From Cryptomeria japonica (Eukaryota > Streptophyta > Pinopsida > Cupressales > Cupressaceae): a DNA stretch of 64,000 bases. The position numbers and the translations under genes are program-made. The notes beneath the pieces were generated by a model. It was not told the origin of the DNA and did not search any database. It saw nothing but the letters and a program-made list of their open reading frames with translations. The DNA lies in the NCBI RefSeq assembly GCF_030272615.1, contig NC_081405.1:152686113-152750112 (forward strand), read 5' to 3'. Numbering within the stretch: the stretch's first letter is position 1; each line of letters opens with the position of its first letter. Below are positions 1 to 13,484 of this stretch, one piece after another.

Positions 1-668
1 GCAAGAATCACGTATCCCTTATCTTGGATACACACACAACTTTTGCCAACAACCTCAGAAAGAGACACAACATCATCCTTATAGGAAAATAGATAGGTCA
101 GTAGCATAAACCCTAAACCCTAAACCTGTTAGGTTAAGGAATTCAAATGGTTCAATCCTGACTGTTGAGAACACTACATTAATTGCAACAATCTTGATCC
201 AATCTCAAGACACTCTCCATTGTCCATTTTCACTGATTTCATGGCAGTTGATAACCCATCACACATTATCACCATTTTATAGACTTCGCACATTCCCGAG
301 GTAGATAGGAACAATCTCCTTCATGCAAGATCCTTCACATGCACAAGCCTGACATGGCAACACGATCTATTCTTTTTTACAATGCTAACTCATCACACAA
401 TGTCACCCGTTGAGCCACACAGGCTTGAAGCACTTCAACCAGAAACCCTAAAGTTGAGACTACCAACCGATAGTCATACAATGCTTCCATGTACCAGTTC
501 CCATAACCATATGTCGGTTCACCTTGAACAAGCACACCGCTTCACTTTGGCACAAATGCCAGTTCATAGTGTTATGTTGGTTCTCCCATTTGCCGGTTCT
601 CACCTCTTCAACATATTGACATCAATGACAACATACAATGTCATTATGTCCGCATACTGGTTCACATA
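1..668. other. Unassigned left flank
   Basis: I recognise no gene here. A 95-codon open frame at 382-669 has no familiar motif. Positions about 105-128 hold two CCCTAAA units, too short to be a telomeric tract. The recognisable reverse transcriptase sequence starts abruptly at 669, so the 5' half of the following retroelement (gag, protease, start of RT) is either missing or diverged beyond recognition. Confidence 0.4.
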
Positions 669-3495
669 ATGCCAATAGATTTAGCTGTTGGACACTCCAT
701 GTTTTCTTTAATGGATGGTTTCTCTAGATACAATCAGATCAAAATAGCGCCCAAAGATCAAGAAAAGATAGCTTTCACATGTCCATGGGGTACTTTCTGC
801 TAGAACGTCATGCCATTTGGATTAAAGAATGCAGGTGCTACATATCAAAGAGCTATGACAACTATATTTCATGACATGATGCATACATTCATGGAAGACT
901 ATGTAGATGATATCTTGGCTAAATTATACAACAAAGAAGAACATATAGAGATATTGGAAATGATCTTTGATAGGTTAGAACAATACAAGCTAAGGCTAAA
1001 CCCTAAGAAATGTGCCTTTGGTGTAACTTCAGGAAAGCTATTGGGATACATTGTTTCAGCTAGAGGTATTGAAGTGGATCCAACCAAGGTTAAAGAAATC
1101 ATGGAAATGGCATCTCCCAAGAATATCAGTCAGCTAAGATCACTCCAAGGAAGACTCCAATCAATTAGAAGATTTGTTGCTCAACTAGTAGATAAATGTC
1201 AACCATTTACTCATCTATTGCACATAAATGTTAATTTCAAGTGGGACCATCAATGTGAAGACGCATTCAACAAAATCAAGGCTTATCTTGTACAACCACC
1301 TGTCCTAATGTCACTAATTCCAGGGAAGCCATTATTACTCTATGTATCAATCACCGAAGCATAATTAGGAGTTTTTCTTGCACAACAGGATAATGAAGGA
1401 AAAGAACGAGCCATCTACTACATCAGCAGAACACTAGTAGGATACGAGATCAATTATTCACTAATAGAAAAATCATGCTTGGAAGTAGTTTTTGCTTCTC
1501 AAAAATTATGACACTATCTACTATCTCACTCCATCAAGTTAATAGCTAAAATTGATCCTCTGAAATATTTACTCAGCAAAGCAACATTAACAGGACGACT
1601 AGCAAAATGGATCATGATTCTGAGTGAGTTTGATATTGAGTATGTTGACATAAAATCTATCAAAGGAGAAGTTATTGCAGACCAACTAGTAGAGGCACCA
1701 CTTCAAGATGATCATCCTCTACAAATTGAGTTTTTCGATGCTGATATCCTAACAATCACAACAAAAACATGACAATTATACTTTGATGGTTCATATACAA
1801 AGCATGGATCAGGAGCAGGCATTCTATTCATCACACCACAAGGTCATACGATCCCAAAAGCATACAAATTAAGCTTTCCATGCACCAATAACACAACAAA
1901 GTGTGAAGCTTTGGTTACAGGTATCAAAATGGCTATAGAATAGAACATAACACAACTTCAAGTCTTTGGAGACTCTCAGCTTGTCATTAATCAAATTAAT
2001 GATGAATATCAAACAAAGGATGAAAAGATAATGCCTTATAAAAAGATGGTTGAGGATATCAAGAAATACTTTGTAGAAATAACTTTTGAACAAATTCCAA
2101 GAAATGATAACAAAGTAGCAGATGCCATGGCTACACTTGCTTTTATCCTTCAGACACAGGAAAATCAACAACGTTATGAATTCTTGGTAGAAGAGTTGTT
2201 TTATCCTGCTCATAATTGTCCTAATTCCTAAACCATTTGTCAACTTATTGGACATGTTTCCTCCCGCTATGGCCAAACTTACACATACCTGAAAGATAAC
2301 ATCTTACCTCCCGACTTATCAAAGAACCAAAAGAGAAACTTTATTCGCCAATCCTCCCATTTTACTCTTGTCGTGGATACCTTGTTTAAACAAGGTCTAG
2401 ACGGTACTCTCTTAAGATGTCTCGAACAAGAAGAATCTGAGAAGGCCTTACATGAAGTCCATAACAACATTTGTGGCAGTCATTCAAGTGGTCTTACCCT
2501 TTCGAAAAAACTCATACGCTTGGGCTATTATTGGCCGACTATGGAATGAGATTCTTTTTAGATATCTAGAACATGCAAATAATGTCAAATCCATGGGAAT
2601 TTGATCCATGCACCAGCACAAGAACATCTTGGCCTTTCTATCAATGGGGTCTGGATCTAGTAGGAAAGATAAATCCTTCTTCATCTAATGGTCACAAATT
2701 TATACTTATAGCTACATAATATTTCACAAAATGGATTGAGGTTGTACCTCTCATAAATATCATAGGAAAATAAATTGTTGCATTTATCTTGAATTACATC
2801 ATCTATCACTATGGAATACCAATGACCATTATCGGTGACCATTCAAGAATCAAGATGTACAAGAGCTATGTGAAAAGTTCAAAATCCAACACAGATTCTC
2901 CACACCCTATTATCCATAGGGAAATGGGTAGGCAGAAGCATCTAACAAAACTATTCTGAAGATCCTCAAAAAGACAGTGAATGATGCTAGAAGAGATTGG
3001 CATATTCAACTGAATCCTGCTCTATGGGCCTACTGTACCAGTATCTGCACACCAACATGTGCCACACCTTTCTCTCTTGTATATGGATAAGAAGCCATAT
3101 TGCTAATCGAAGTAGAGATACCCTCTCTACATGTGTCACTAAAAGGTCTCATCCTAGATGAAGAACAACGAGTATCTAGACTACAAGAGTTAGAACTGAT
3201 CCATGAACAAAGACAAAATGCCTTTGATCATCTAAAGGTATATCAATAAAGAATATGCCAAAGTTATAATCATAAGGTTAAACCACGAGTCTTTCAAGTT
3301 GGGGAACTAGTACTAAAGGAAAATCCACGCAACCAGGCAGATCGAGAAAAGAAAGGAAAGTTTGAACCAAACTGGTTAGGTCCATTTGTGGTCACAATAG
3401 TATTCGAATCAAGTGCATATCATCTATCAACACAGGATGAAGATCAGCTTGAGGAACCTATCAATAGCATGCACCTGAAGAAATTCTATGTCTGA
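669..3495 (+). pseudogene. Ty3/gypsy pol relic, Tat-type (RT, RNase H, second RNase H, integrase)
   Basis: This is a decayed polyprotein that would copy and integrate an LTR retrotransposon. Visible in order: RT palm sequence with MPFGLKNAGATYQ at about 810 and the catalytic YVDDIL at about 900; the connection and first RNase H region (1060-1700); a second, archaeal-type RNase H with FDGSY at about 1781, TNNTTKCEAL at about 1885 and GDSQLVINQ at about 1969; integrase core remnants from about 2500 with GHKFIL at about 2689; and an integrase tail with KFEPNWLGPFVV at about 3359. The two RNase H domains after RT are characteristic of the plant Tat/Ogre group. Stop codons (for example 1362-1364) and frameshifts interrupt every domain, so it is dead. 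The beginning of RT and everything upstream are absent. Confidence 0.85.
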
Positions 3496-4234
3496 AAAAT
3501 CAAAAAAATAAAAAACAGTGAAAAAAAAGAAGTGAAAAAGCAGATAATCCAAAAAAAATCAAATATAAGAAAAAAGTGCAATAAAAATAGATGGTGAAAA
3601 CCTGGCAAACAGGCGTTATCTATCAGCTATCTCTTCCATCTATTAGTTCATGCATCCTTCCTGCTTGCATTCATTTTCCATCAATGTTGTGCATATCCAT
3701 CATAAGCATTTGTACATATGTAGGCATCGCAGCTGCTCTCTCACCATGGTTTGGATCATTGGGTATATCATAACGAATTTGTTTCTAGGCTTGTGGAAAA
3801 ATCCTGCACTTAGCTGGGGGCAAAACTTTGGATCAATTTTGAGCTTAATCAAACAGGTAGAACAAATGGTTAGACTACCCTTATCAAGCAAAAACATAGA
3901 CATATCCAACATTGAACACGAGATCAAACTATTAACTATCAAACTATCACAAAGTTAGTCTAAATGCATGGATGATATCTTTTGGATAATGATTTTAATA
4001 TGATGGTTCAACTTTTGTTTGCTATAATTGATTTTCACTATCATGATTTATGAGTGAATCCAGGATGTCTTTGACTAGAGGAACAAGGAAGAAACATGAT
4101 ATTTTTCTTGTCTGTTGTTTGAAAATTAATCATTAACATGTGCAAAGTTGTCTCAGGACATGATCATCGGAGTATCATTGAAGACATTTCCGATTTGCAT
4201 ATTGAAATGATTAATACTACCTATTTTACACAAG

Positions 4235-4350
4235 CAACACTTAGGTCATCTCGGTTCAATTATACCTCGATGCTTGTGCTAACTTGCTATATCAAAATCC
4301 AGGAAAGAAGTGCTCAGGTCATCATGGTCTAATTATACCATCGATGTTTT
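4235..4350 (+). repeat. Two-copy direct repeat in the Tat spacer
   Basis: Two diverged copies about 78 bp apart share the pattern AGGTCATC..GGT..AATTATACC.TCGATG followed by a CTCACTT/CTAACTT-like tail. They look like the remains of a tandem duplication inside the retroelement spacer. Edges are approximate. Confidence 0.5.
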
Positions 4351-4728
4351 CACTCACTTCCCACATTTTAAAAATCTCAATGATGACAAAAACGCAATAA
4401 TCTAGTGATTGGTCTGGTCGTAGCTTTGCATTTTTATTTGCATTTTAGCTTGCATTTCATTATTGCATGGGATCTTGCATGCTCCTTTTATCCAAGGTTC
4501 AATCTATTGCAGGAATCATCAAGGTATCATCATAAGTGTATACGTAATCAGACTGATGACTCGCATCTCTCTAGATACTATCAACCCAACAAAATTTTTA
4601 TCCTACCCTCTCAACAGAATCAACATCAGCACATCCAAAAATTTCTGCAACTTGATATCAACAAACTATTAGTTCATTATCTAATCAACCTTATCAAATC
4701 AAATCAATCAATCAAACCTAATCTCTCT

Positions 4729-4920
4729 ATCATGTCTTATATAGGATGTATCCTTCCTAAACCTAGATGATCTAATTCTGATTCATGTCTTATACAGGAT
4801 GTATCCTTCCTAAAACCAGACGTTTTGATCATGTCTTATATAGGATGAGTCCTTCCGAAAACCAGACACTTTGATCATCTTTGTCTTATATAGGAGATGT
4901 CATTCCTGAAACTAGACTGA
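4729..4920 (+). repeat. Four-copy minisatellite, about 46-53 bp period
   Basis: Units begin at about 4730, 4783, 4829 and 4881. Each carries GTCTTATA(T/C)AGGA followed by TCCTTCC and an AAACC(T/A)AGA tail. The core AGGATGTATCCT is itself a short inverted repeat. Minisatellites between pol and the 3' LTR are common in Tat/Ogre elements. Confidence 0.75.
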
Positions 4921-5233
4921 ATCTCGATCTTATTAATCTAATCAATCAATATTTATCAATCTTATCAATCTAATCAATCAAGCTAATCGAAGAACTCACA
5001 TTTTCATCAAACACAATTGCAGAAATCAAATCAAATCTATTGGGATATCAATTTCGTAAAAAATCCAAAAACTCCAAAGATCAATTATCTCAATTAATCT
5101 CCCGAGGGGGCATCATCGTACCGAAATTTATCAATAAAGAGTTGGGGTATCCTATCAAGCCAATATCATCATCAAAATGAGATTATTCTTTGAATCAACA
5201 TGTCATCACACCTTGCTTCAAAGAGGGGAAAAA

Positions 5234-6290
5234 TGTATACACCTAAAAATGGTCTGGAGATAATTAATTAAATAAGCAATTATTTAATTAATCCTCCTTC
5301 CCAATTTAATTGAATTCACTAAGCAATTTGATTAAATTCCCCCTTTCATCTACCTATTAATAAATCTAAGGATTTATTTAATAGGTTCATTTCAACCCTT
5401 TGATTAATTAATTCTTCCCCATCAAATTCATTTCTTCTAAATCCTTTAATTAATTAAAATAAATCAAATTCATGAGTTGTTGAAATTAATTAGCCTTTTC
5501 TTATTATTTGAATTTTTAAATTCAAATTCTCCTAACTTTTAACCACCTAACCCAACCATTCCTAAACCTAACCCATTCCATTTACCCACATGTCCCCTTT
5601 CCCTGAACACTTTGCCCTCTCATGAGAAAAGCTTTGTGACACTTGTCACTAAGTGTTCCCTTTCATCTAACTGCTTCTAGAAGCTTCTTGACACTTGTCA
5701 CCATGGAGATGACAATGTTCCCTTTCATCCAACCCCTTTTCCTACCAACCACCAATTGTACCCTTTCATCCAACCTCTTCTCAACCCACCTCCAATTTAA
5801 CCATTGATATCTTCAAATAAATCTTGACAGTTGATTCATGCCACATCACCCTTAGCCTTGGGAAATCCTATAAATAGACCTCATTTTGGAGCACAAAGGG
5901 TCCCAATTTCATATCACTTTTGCATCCCATCCTGAATCCATCTCATTTTGTATTCAAGCATTGTTACTATAGGCATATAGCTCTTAGCAAATCATTCTTA
6001 GCATTGTTATCATGATCAATTTTAGCTTAAATCTAGCTTAGCTTATTTTCTAGAATAATCATGCTATCATTGCTAGATCATGCATCTTCATCATTTAAAT
6101 CCTCCATTTAAGTGTAGTCAAGTCACTGGAATTTGCATAACCAGATCTGAGAGCAAAATTCATACTCACATTTACTAGGAGGCAATAGATCTATTAGCTA
6201 TGGTTTTATCTTTCGTTAATTAATTTTCTAACCATTGCTTGTAATGATTTATTGAGTGTTTTGTGTTGCAGCTACAGGTATAACAGGTAC
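5234..6290 (+). mobile_element. 3' LTR of the Tat-type element
   Basis: The LTR starts TGTATACACCTAAAA directly after the polypurine tract and is rich in TTAATTAATT blocks. A TATA-like TATAAATAG near 5870 would drive the transcript. The start matches the ends of other LTRs in this window (7717 on the minus strand, 15621, 17973), which begin TGTAGACACCTAAA. The 3' edge is uncertain: it lies somewhere near 6285-6300, and I cannot pair it with a 5' LTR because the 5' half of the element is not in the window. Confidence 0.7.
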
Positions 6291-6299
6291 ACACTTCAC

Positions 6300-6954
6300 A
6301 AGCATGACAACAAGCACACTAGTTAAGTAAATTTTAAAAATCCAAATCCAAATGTGAAAGGGGGGCCTTTGACAATACGATATTTTCTCTTTTCCAAAAT
6401 TGTTGCACCACTTCATTAGTCCAATGCAAGGGGTTAAGCCAAAAGCAAATAGAAAACCCTAAAAATGAAAAAGATGCCAAAACTATAAAAAAATGTGATT
6501 ATACCAAACAGAGACACGAAAAACTAACACAGATGTAGAAATGTGAAACACAGATGCGAAACCCGAGATCTGAAACCAACAAAACCGACAAAAAATAGAA
6601 ATGCAAAAACAGGAAGTGCAGATGTAGTTTCTAGGCAAAAACTCAGAAATACAGGTCACATACGTGATTTGCTGATAAGCTTGTACCTGCAACAATAGAA
6701 AAATAGAAATGCAAAAATATCCAACACAAACGCGACAATATGATTCATAGACGGTGTTTCAGGATCTGGAACTTGCAAGATTGACATAAAAACATAAATG
6801 CAAAAACATGAACCGTAGATGCAGAATAATCAGTTGCAGACATGGAATAAATCAGAATCGTCGTAAATCCAACCTACAACTTCACAAAAAAGCTAGATCT
6901 GCAAAGAAAATGTTAGAAATAAAAGGGACAAGAGTCCCATTGGGTGTGCCAAAA
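6300..6954 (-). other. Leader of a minus-strand LTR element
   Basis: This sequence lies immediately downstream, on the minus strand, of the LTR at 6955-7717. The PBS-like TGGCACACCCAATGGGAC (complement of about 6934-6951) abuts the LTR, so the stretch reads as its 5' untranslated leader. No credible coding region was found; the 70-codon minus frame at 6483-6695 has no known motif. Confidence 0.45.
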
Positions 6955-7717
6955 TGTATGTGGTGAAAATATGATGATGAAAACCTATTGTAAAACCATA
7001 AAGATTGAACCACAAACAATCTAATTCCTACAATGAAACACCCACCATACACCAATGGAGATACCTAAGATAATGCAAATCATCAAAATAAAACAATATT
7101 ACCATTCACATGTCAAGTAGGGTTTCAAACTCCATTGTCTCCTATCTATATTGATCTTGTTTAATATATTTGCTCTCAGATTTTATGTGTGCACAAGAGC
7201 TCAATAAACAATGATTTTTTGTTCATAGCTTGATCGCAAGAAGTCTTGATTGATGCAATTGTTAGGGTTGACAATTAAGGAGTGTATCCTCTTATATAGA
7301 AGACACTTTAAGAAATGGAGGGATAAGATCAAAAGATGAAGAATAAATGCTCGGCTAAGATTAAAGGGTAGGTAGAAGAAATAATAAAAATAGTGAAGGG
7401 GGTAGGTAAGAGAGAATTAAGAGATAAGTGACATGTGTCATAGAAGAAAAAGCTAATGATTTAATTAAATAAATAAAGATATAATTAATTAAAGGAGGAA
7501 GTGGGACCAATTAAATAAATAAAATATTTATTTAATTTAGGAAAATGATGATTTAAATAAATAAAAGTATTTATTTAAATTAGAAAAAAGGCTAGAAGAG
7601 GCTAAATGAATGAATTAAATAAATAGAGATTTATTTAATTAATAGAAGACTTATGGTAAAGTAATTAAACAAATAAAATATTTATTTAATTAATGAGGAT
7701 AATTTTAGGTGTCTACA
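6955..7717 (-). mobile_element. LTR, minus strand, TGTAGACACC family
   Basis: Read on the minus strand this 763-bp unit starts TGTAGACACCTAAAATTA at 7717 and ends CCACATACA at 6955, followed by the putative primer-binding site. It holds a TATA-like TCTATATAAGAGG (complement of about 7290-7302). The AT-rich ATTTAATTAA blocks near its start match the LTR at 5234. No clear 5-bp target duplication could be assigned because the other end of the element is missing. Confidence 0.7.
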
Positions 7718-7788
7718 ATAACCATAATAATTTGATTAGTGGATATGGGTAATTAGGATTCATATATTCAAGATAATGAATAGTTGTT

Positions 7789-9567
7789 TGTTATGCCCCT
7801 CATAGCCCTTGAGGAGAGACTCGGGATGGGATTGGGAAGACCGTTGCAACAGTAAGCCAAACTTCCTTGATTGGCTCCAAGGTTGAGGTGGCTCCACATG
7901 TCTATCAAGGTGTGGCATGGCCCCTTCTTTGTAAGGATAGCATGTGATTACACTCTTTCCCTACATGTGTCCATGATCCTTATGCCTTGATTCTTGCTAT
8001 GCCTATAGGAGTTTATTGATTTATATTTAGCCTTGTGATGTGATTTGATTATTGCTCTTGGTTTTTATCTTTGTGGATGTCATGTTGAGTCCCTTGGATG
8101 TTAGGTGTCAACCTAGGTCTAGAGTGTGAGTTGGAACCCAATGTCATCTCCTAGCACGTGGGGTGGTTCCTTATTGGTTCCACATGGTCGGGTGGTTTGA
8201 TGATTTCTTCCATTGGGATGTTCTTCATTCAATTCTTGCGTACATGGACATGGATTTATATTATCTCATCATGTGGATGGATCTTGGAGCATAATCTATG
8301 TAATTGGAATTGATATCATGTGTTTTGTATCTCGAGAAAGATGTAATAGAAAATAAGACTGTGCAATTAGTATCTTGTGAACACATGTATTAGTACTTGT
8401 AGTAGGTTGATTTCAGAAGGAGAAGTATTAGATGAGATTTTTATAAATGGATATTAAATGTGTATGTAATTCTACATTAGAAAGGAATTAAATGATTGAG
8501 TGATACGATTGGATTATCTTGTGTATATCTTGTAAATGGTAGTGGATATGTTAACGATCATGTATGTCTTGATTTGAAAGATGTTAATCTTTAATGTTAG
8601 TTATCCTTTGGATATGGAAATGAATGAGTAGTTGTAGATTTGTATGGACTCTATGATTTTTCATTATGCAGAGTTGATTTCTAGGGGTTGAGATAGTATA
8701 TTATATCAAGATAACATTGTAAATGTGAAGGAGATTATCTACTCTTATGCCTTGTATTCTTATGCATTAGGACATGATGTTGTAGCTGGGATTACAACTT
8801 GTAAAGATGTGAGATGTTGTAATGATTGCATTGGAATGTATTGTAATAAAAGTGAAATATGTAAGAGATGGATATTCGGGTTCTATATTGGATCAAAAAA
8901 TGAATGAATAGTTTATATGTATTCTTGTAGTATATGAGTTGATGAGTTAGTCTTGTACATATATGGATTTATATTTGGAAGAAGTTTAATACTTGCTGTT
9001 ATAATTCTTGAATCTGTATGTGAGTAGAATCTTGATGAGATGTGATGTGATTCTTAAGGAATGATCTATCTCTATTGTAGAAGATGGTTAATTAGATTCA
9101 TGTTGTGATGGATGGATAAAGGCAAGGGAATTAGGAACATTTGGTTTGATGTTTAAAATGAATCCAAGAGTTAATGGGGTTATGATAATTATGCATTAAA
9201 AGCAAATGATTCTCATGCTAGGAAGAAAGTATTTGAGTAAGAACCTAAACGAAATGGATGTTAATGGTTTCATGATATGGATGTCTTTATGTGTTGTTGA
9301 TAGTAAGTATTGATATTGATATACCCTAGGGAATGAATGTATGAATGAATTAATATGATGATTGTTATGATGTTATTTTTGCTTGTGTTATATGTTGCTA
9401 TGGTTATGGTTATGTTCATGTTGCCTTAAGAATTCATGTAGATGTTAATCTATGATCTTGAGTAATGATAGTTTATTATATTGCTTAAGTAGATGTTTAA
9501 AAAAAATTTATCTCTATTTGTTGGATAGTTTAGTTATTTTCTCTAGGGTATTTTGGCAGGCATTACA
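7789..9567 (+). mobile_element. LTR, plus strand, TGTTATGCCCC family, with degenerate PBS
   Basis: The unit starts TGTTATGCCCCTC at 7789 and ends GGCAGGCATTACA at 9567. TGGTATCTAAT follows at 9570, a degenerate match to the initiator tRNA-Met primer-binding site (TGGTATCAGAGC). About 1.78 kb is a plausible plant gypsy LTR length. It contains no gene; the 60-codon frame at 8725-8907 has no recognised feature. The expected downstream gag-pol on the same strand is absent because the next recognisable coding sequence runs on the minus strand. Confidence 0.55.
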
Positions 9568-9825
9568 CATGGTATCTAATTTCCCACTCACTTGATGTGA
9601 CCATTGTGAGCACCAAATTTGGGTTTTGATTGAGAGGACCAGGGTACTGTGGTGCCATGGTCTTGAGAATTAAAACTCAACCTTGGGGAAAAGACAAGAG
9701 AGATGATGAAAATATAATTTTGTGGGGTGGTGCAATTAGAATCAAAAGTCATCAGGCATCGAAAGATGAAGCACCAAGGTGAGGTCTAGGTGAGGACAAA
9801 ATTGAATGCAGATAGAATTTACAAC
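9568..9825 (+). other. Remnant of retroelement leader
   Basis: Short noncoding stretch between the LTR end and the minus-strand gypsy relic. Nothing else can be supported. Confidence 0.3.
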
Positions 9826-12000
9826 ACTACACACCTTAATTGTTTTTCAAGCCTTGTATTAACAACCTCCATTTACTCATTTTTTTATGGATGATAGGTT
9901 GAACTACATCCTAATTCTATGTCAACTTTCCTTCATAAAGTATGGAAAAATAACTTTTTTTTTGTATCCTTATTTGAAACTATGCTCTTTATAAGAACAT
10001 ATAATCTAACCACCTCTTTAAATAATTATGCATCGACATGCATAAAATCATTTTACTTCTTATTTGAAATAAAAAGTACCCTTTTTGTAAATCTATCCAT
10101 TACAACAAAAATAGGGTCCTTACCTTGCTTCATTCTTAATAATCCCAAAAGAAATTCTATACTCATACCTTCCCACAATCTCTTTAACTTTTAAAAAATT
10201 GGATAATATAAACCTATATTATAACATGCTAACAAATTTTATAAATAGACACTATATTTTTTTACATTTGCATTCATCTTTTTCCAATAACAACTCTCAT
10301 TAAAGTATCTTAATGTTTTGTCACTTTGAAATGTCCAACAAGACCACTAATAGATTTTCTTTGATTGAGTTCTCTTGAACCTTTGAATATACACAACCAT
10401 TATCCCTTGGATGATAAATCTTCTCGAATGAAATATTTTACCATATAATTCTTTCTATTTTAATATGTTACATACAAACTTCCCACATCTCTAAAGTATT
10501 AATCTTATCATATAATTCTCTCATAGAATTAAAATCAATGAAATTTTCCCTTATCTCCTTCAATAAAATATACCTTATATTGAATTCATAAAATACCTAT
10601 TACCTATTTTGGTCTACCACTCCTATGCCTTAATTTTTTTTTTTTAAGAAACTCAACCCATTTCATGTGCTTTTGATTTAACATACTGGGCTATCTAAAA
10701 TTATAATGCATGATTATTAGTGAATAAAATGTCTCTACTTCTCAATTTCTTGAATAATAGAGGAAAAAACTACTCATAAATAGGCATTGGGACTAACCTA
10801 TTGACTTGAAACACATCCTACCACTCTCTCACTTGCATCATAATTTACTTGAAAAACATCATTCAAATTTGATAATTTCTCCTTCAATGACTATTTTTTT
10901 TTCTCTATTGTAGTTTTCCACTTGAACTTCTTCTTGCCACCATTCATTGTTTCTACGATATGTCTACACATGCCATTGATTTTTTGATAACTTTCAATAA
11001 GAACTTGCTAATAACAAAAAAAACTTACTTCAAACATGTTATTAAGTGACGTCCCCTCCAAAATGGATCTTATCTATACTAAATCTATCCATAAAACTTC
11101 TTATGAAATCACACAACCCATATGCACTAATTCACATTCTATAAAATACTTTTTAAAATTAGATATTAAATTCCTTTCATTTAATATTTACAAAATTAAC
11201 CCCACATCATTAAAATCTCTTCCTTTGTTCTACTAAAATAAAATATCATCTAAATACAAAATCATAGAATCACCAAGAACTTATTTCATCACCTCATTCA
11301 TGAATCTCATGGAAGTGCTTGGATCATTGGTTAACCCAAATGACATGACCAACCACTTGTACAATTCATCCTATATTGAAAGTAATTTTCCACTCATCCC
11401 CTTGGTGCTATCCACTCTTCAAATTAATTTTTGTGAACTACTTAACCCCACTTAAATAGTCCTTTAAGTCATCCACGTGGAGTAACAATTTATTTTATTT
11501 TATAATTATCTTATCAATCACCCTTGAATATTTGCACATATACATGTTCTCCATCCTTTTTAGGTGCTAATATTATTGAGATAGAAAATGGGATCAGTAT
11601 TTCTCTTACCACACCTTTTCTTAATGACTCTTAAAATTGCTTACTCACATCCTCATTTTTTATAGATGTCATTTACTATGTTACCTTGTTTGGTGAACCA
11701 GCTCTTAGGATTAAACCCATACGGTGACCAACACTTCTCATTGATGGTAACCCATCTAGTAAATCCTTTAATAATATGATGACATATTCTTTTAATATCT
11801 CCTTCACTTCCATTGAAAATTATTTATTCTTATCACTTTTCCTAATTTCCATAGGCTCTAGGATAAAAGCATATCATGCCTTTTATTTTCTTATCTCTTT
11901 CAAAATTTATCTTCTAGCAATTAAGCACACTCTTTAACTATTGTGAACTTCTTCCTTCCTATTCTTCAATTCCATAATTCAGAATTGTATGTGTTCATGC
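9826..12000 (-). pseudogene. Ty3/gypsy pol relic, minus strand (RT and integrase)
   Basis: The minus strand retains degenerate RT and integrase sequence of a retrotransposon polyprotein. At about 11234-11270 (complement) it reads DSMILYLDDIL, the RT catalytic box, preceded by FGLTN-like sequence near 11345 and GDEWK near 11390. At about 9826-10190 it reads FVVMDRFTKR and SSTYHP-like integrase core motifs. The domain order RT then integrase fits Ty3/gypsy, and the single RNase H spacing fits chromovirus-type elements better than the Tat type, though that is tentative. Many stops and frameshifts make it nonfunctional. The upstream (gag) limit could not be set. Confidence 0.7.
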
Positions 12001-13480
12001 ATCATTATGCATAACTTTCCTATTAAACTATCACAATCTACTCAATAGGACATAAGTGTACATGGAAATAATATCACACATAATTTTATATTTACCAATC
12101 TAAAAATTAACTAAGAACTACATGCTACCAAGAATTTGATGTCCCTTTTGTAGCAAAAAAACAAAACAAAACAGCTAAACAACCTTGAATGGGTTGAGAT
12201 ACTTAATCTTCTTTAATTGAAGATTCTCTACCATTTCTTAAGAGACTAAGTTATCTATGCTTCTGTTTCCACAACCATTATGCAATATTTTTTCCTAACT
12301 ACACATTGTTCTAAATAAATTTCTTCTTTGTATTGATTATTGCTTCTTCTTTTTCAATTTTAGTATATATCTCTCTTCAATGTTAATGATTCACCTTTCT
12401 CCAATTCTTTTGTATATTTGGGTGAATCTATATTTTATTCATTTGTTTGTTCAACACAATTTCTTACATCATTAAAACTCTTCTATTATCTACTAAAATT
12501 GTGGAGACTCAAATGCTTAGCTTCTCCACATTCACAACAAGTTGTCATAAATTCTCCTCCTCTTCCCCTTATAATTTTAATATAATTAATATGATGTGTT
12601 CTACTGGATTTTCCTTCATTTCCCTTGTATATTACATTACTTGATTATTGTTTTTATTGGAAAAATATTCCTTCTATTTTAAAATTATTTCATCATTTTT
12701 CTTATCAAGTTGTTTTATAATTTTAAATCATATTGGTAGAATTATTCCATATTTTTAATTCTAATTATACTAATTTCATTTCAGATTAACTCTTATAATC
12801 CATTTACATACCTTGAGATATTTTCTTCATCATCCTTGATGTTGCTATTCTAAATGTTGAGCTTATATAATTCATTTGTGTGGTGTTTCATGTTTAATTC
12901 TTATTTATTTAGGGTGTACAATTTTATGAAGAAATTTAAGGAATTATCCAATGACAGAAATAATATAAATAAGAAGAGGAGAGAAGAACTCCACTCAAAG
13001 AGGACAAAGAAGAAAAGAAGAAATGAGATTGTAGTCCACCTACTTACTCACTCGTCACGCCTAATTCAACATGTAAGTAAATATTTCTTTTTTGTTTAAT
13101 TTACAAATGGAATAGGAATAGAGTACATGATTACAAGGTTCAAATTCTATGCATTGTCTCCATCCTTATATCTACATGTTATCCTCAATTCCAAGTAAGT
13201 TTAGAATTGTGGATAATGTCCCTCAAAATTTTGCCCATTTTGTGGTCTCAAACCTCTAACGTGATTCTTGAGCCATATTTTGGTCCTTTTGGTCATTGCC
13301 TTGAAAATCATGTTTGTTATCTTTAAGGTCCCTTTTTATTTTTAGTGGTTTTCTTTTCAAAGTTAGTCATTTTTCTGATTTGTTGTAATTTTTGGCCTGT
13401 AACTCAAAATTACACATTTTGGTCTTTTGTTGTAATTCGGGTTTTAAATTTGAATTACAATTCATGGAGTCATTTTGCTA
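12001..13480. other. Unassigned AT-rich stretch
   Basis: No gene recognised. It probably includes the diverged gag/protease part of the minus-strand gypsy element. A lysine/arginine-rich plus-strand frame at 12854-13099 looks like compositional chance. The left end of the copy B unit may lie near 13200, where the base composition changes, but no boundary is visible. Confidence 0.3.
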
Positions 13481-13484
13481 AAAA

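Larger units (their letters stand above)
3496..5233 (+). other. 3' spacer of the Tat-type element with polypurine tract
   Basis: This noncoding stretch lies between the integrase end and the 3' LTR, as in Tat/Ogre elements, which have long 3' spacers. It contains a purine/G block AGCTGGGGGC near 3812 and CCCGAGGGGGC near 5101. The polypurine tract CAAAGAGGGGAAAAA abuts the LTR at 5233. Short open frames here (3591-3958, 4138-4770) carry no recognised domain and I treat them as chance. Confidence 0.6.

Noticed and set aside
105-130. Interstitial telomere (CCCTAAA)
   Set aside because: Only two adjacent units, and AAACCCTAA-type words recur by chance in this AT-rich DNA.
382-669. 95-codon open frame as a gene
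   Set aside because: No motif, no regulatory context, and it abuts directly on a truncated retroelement.
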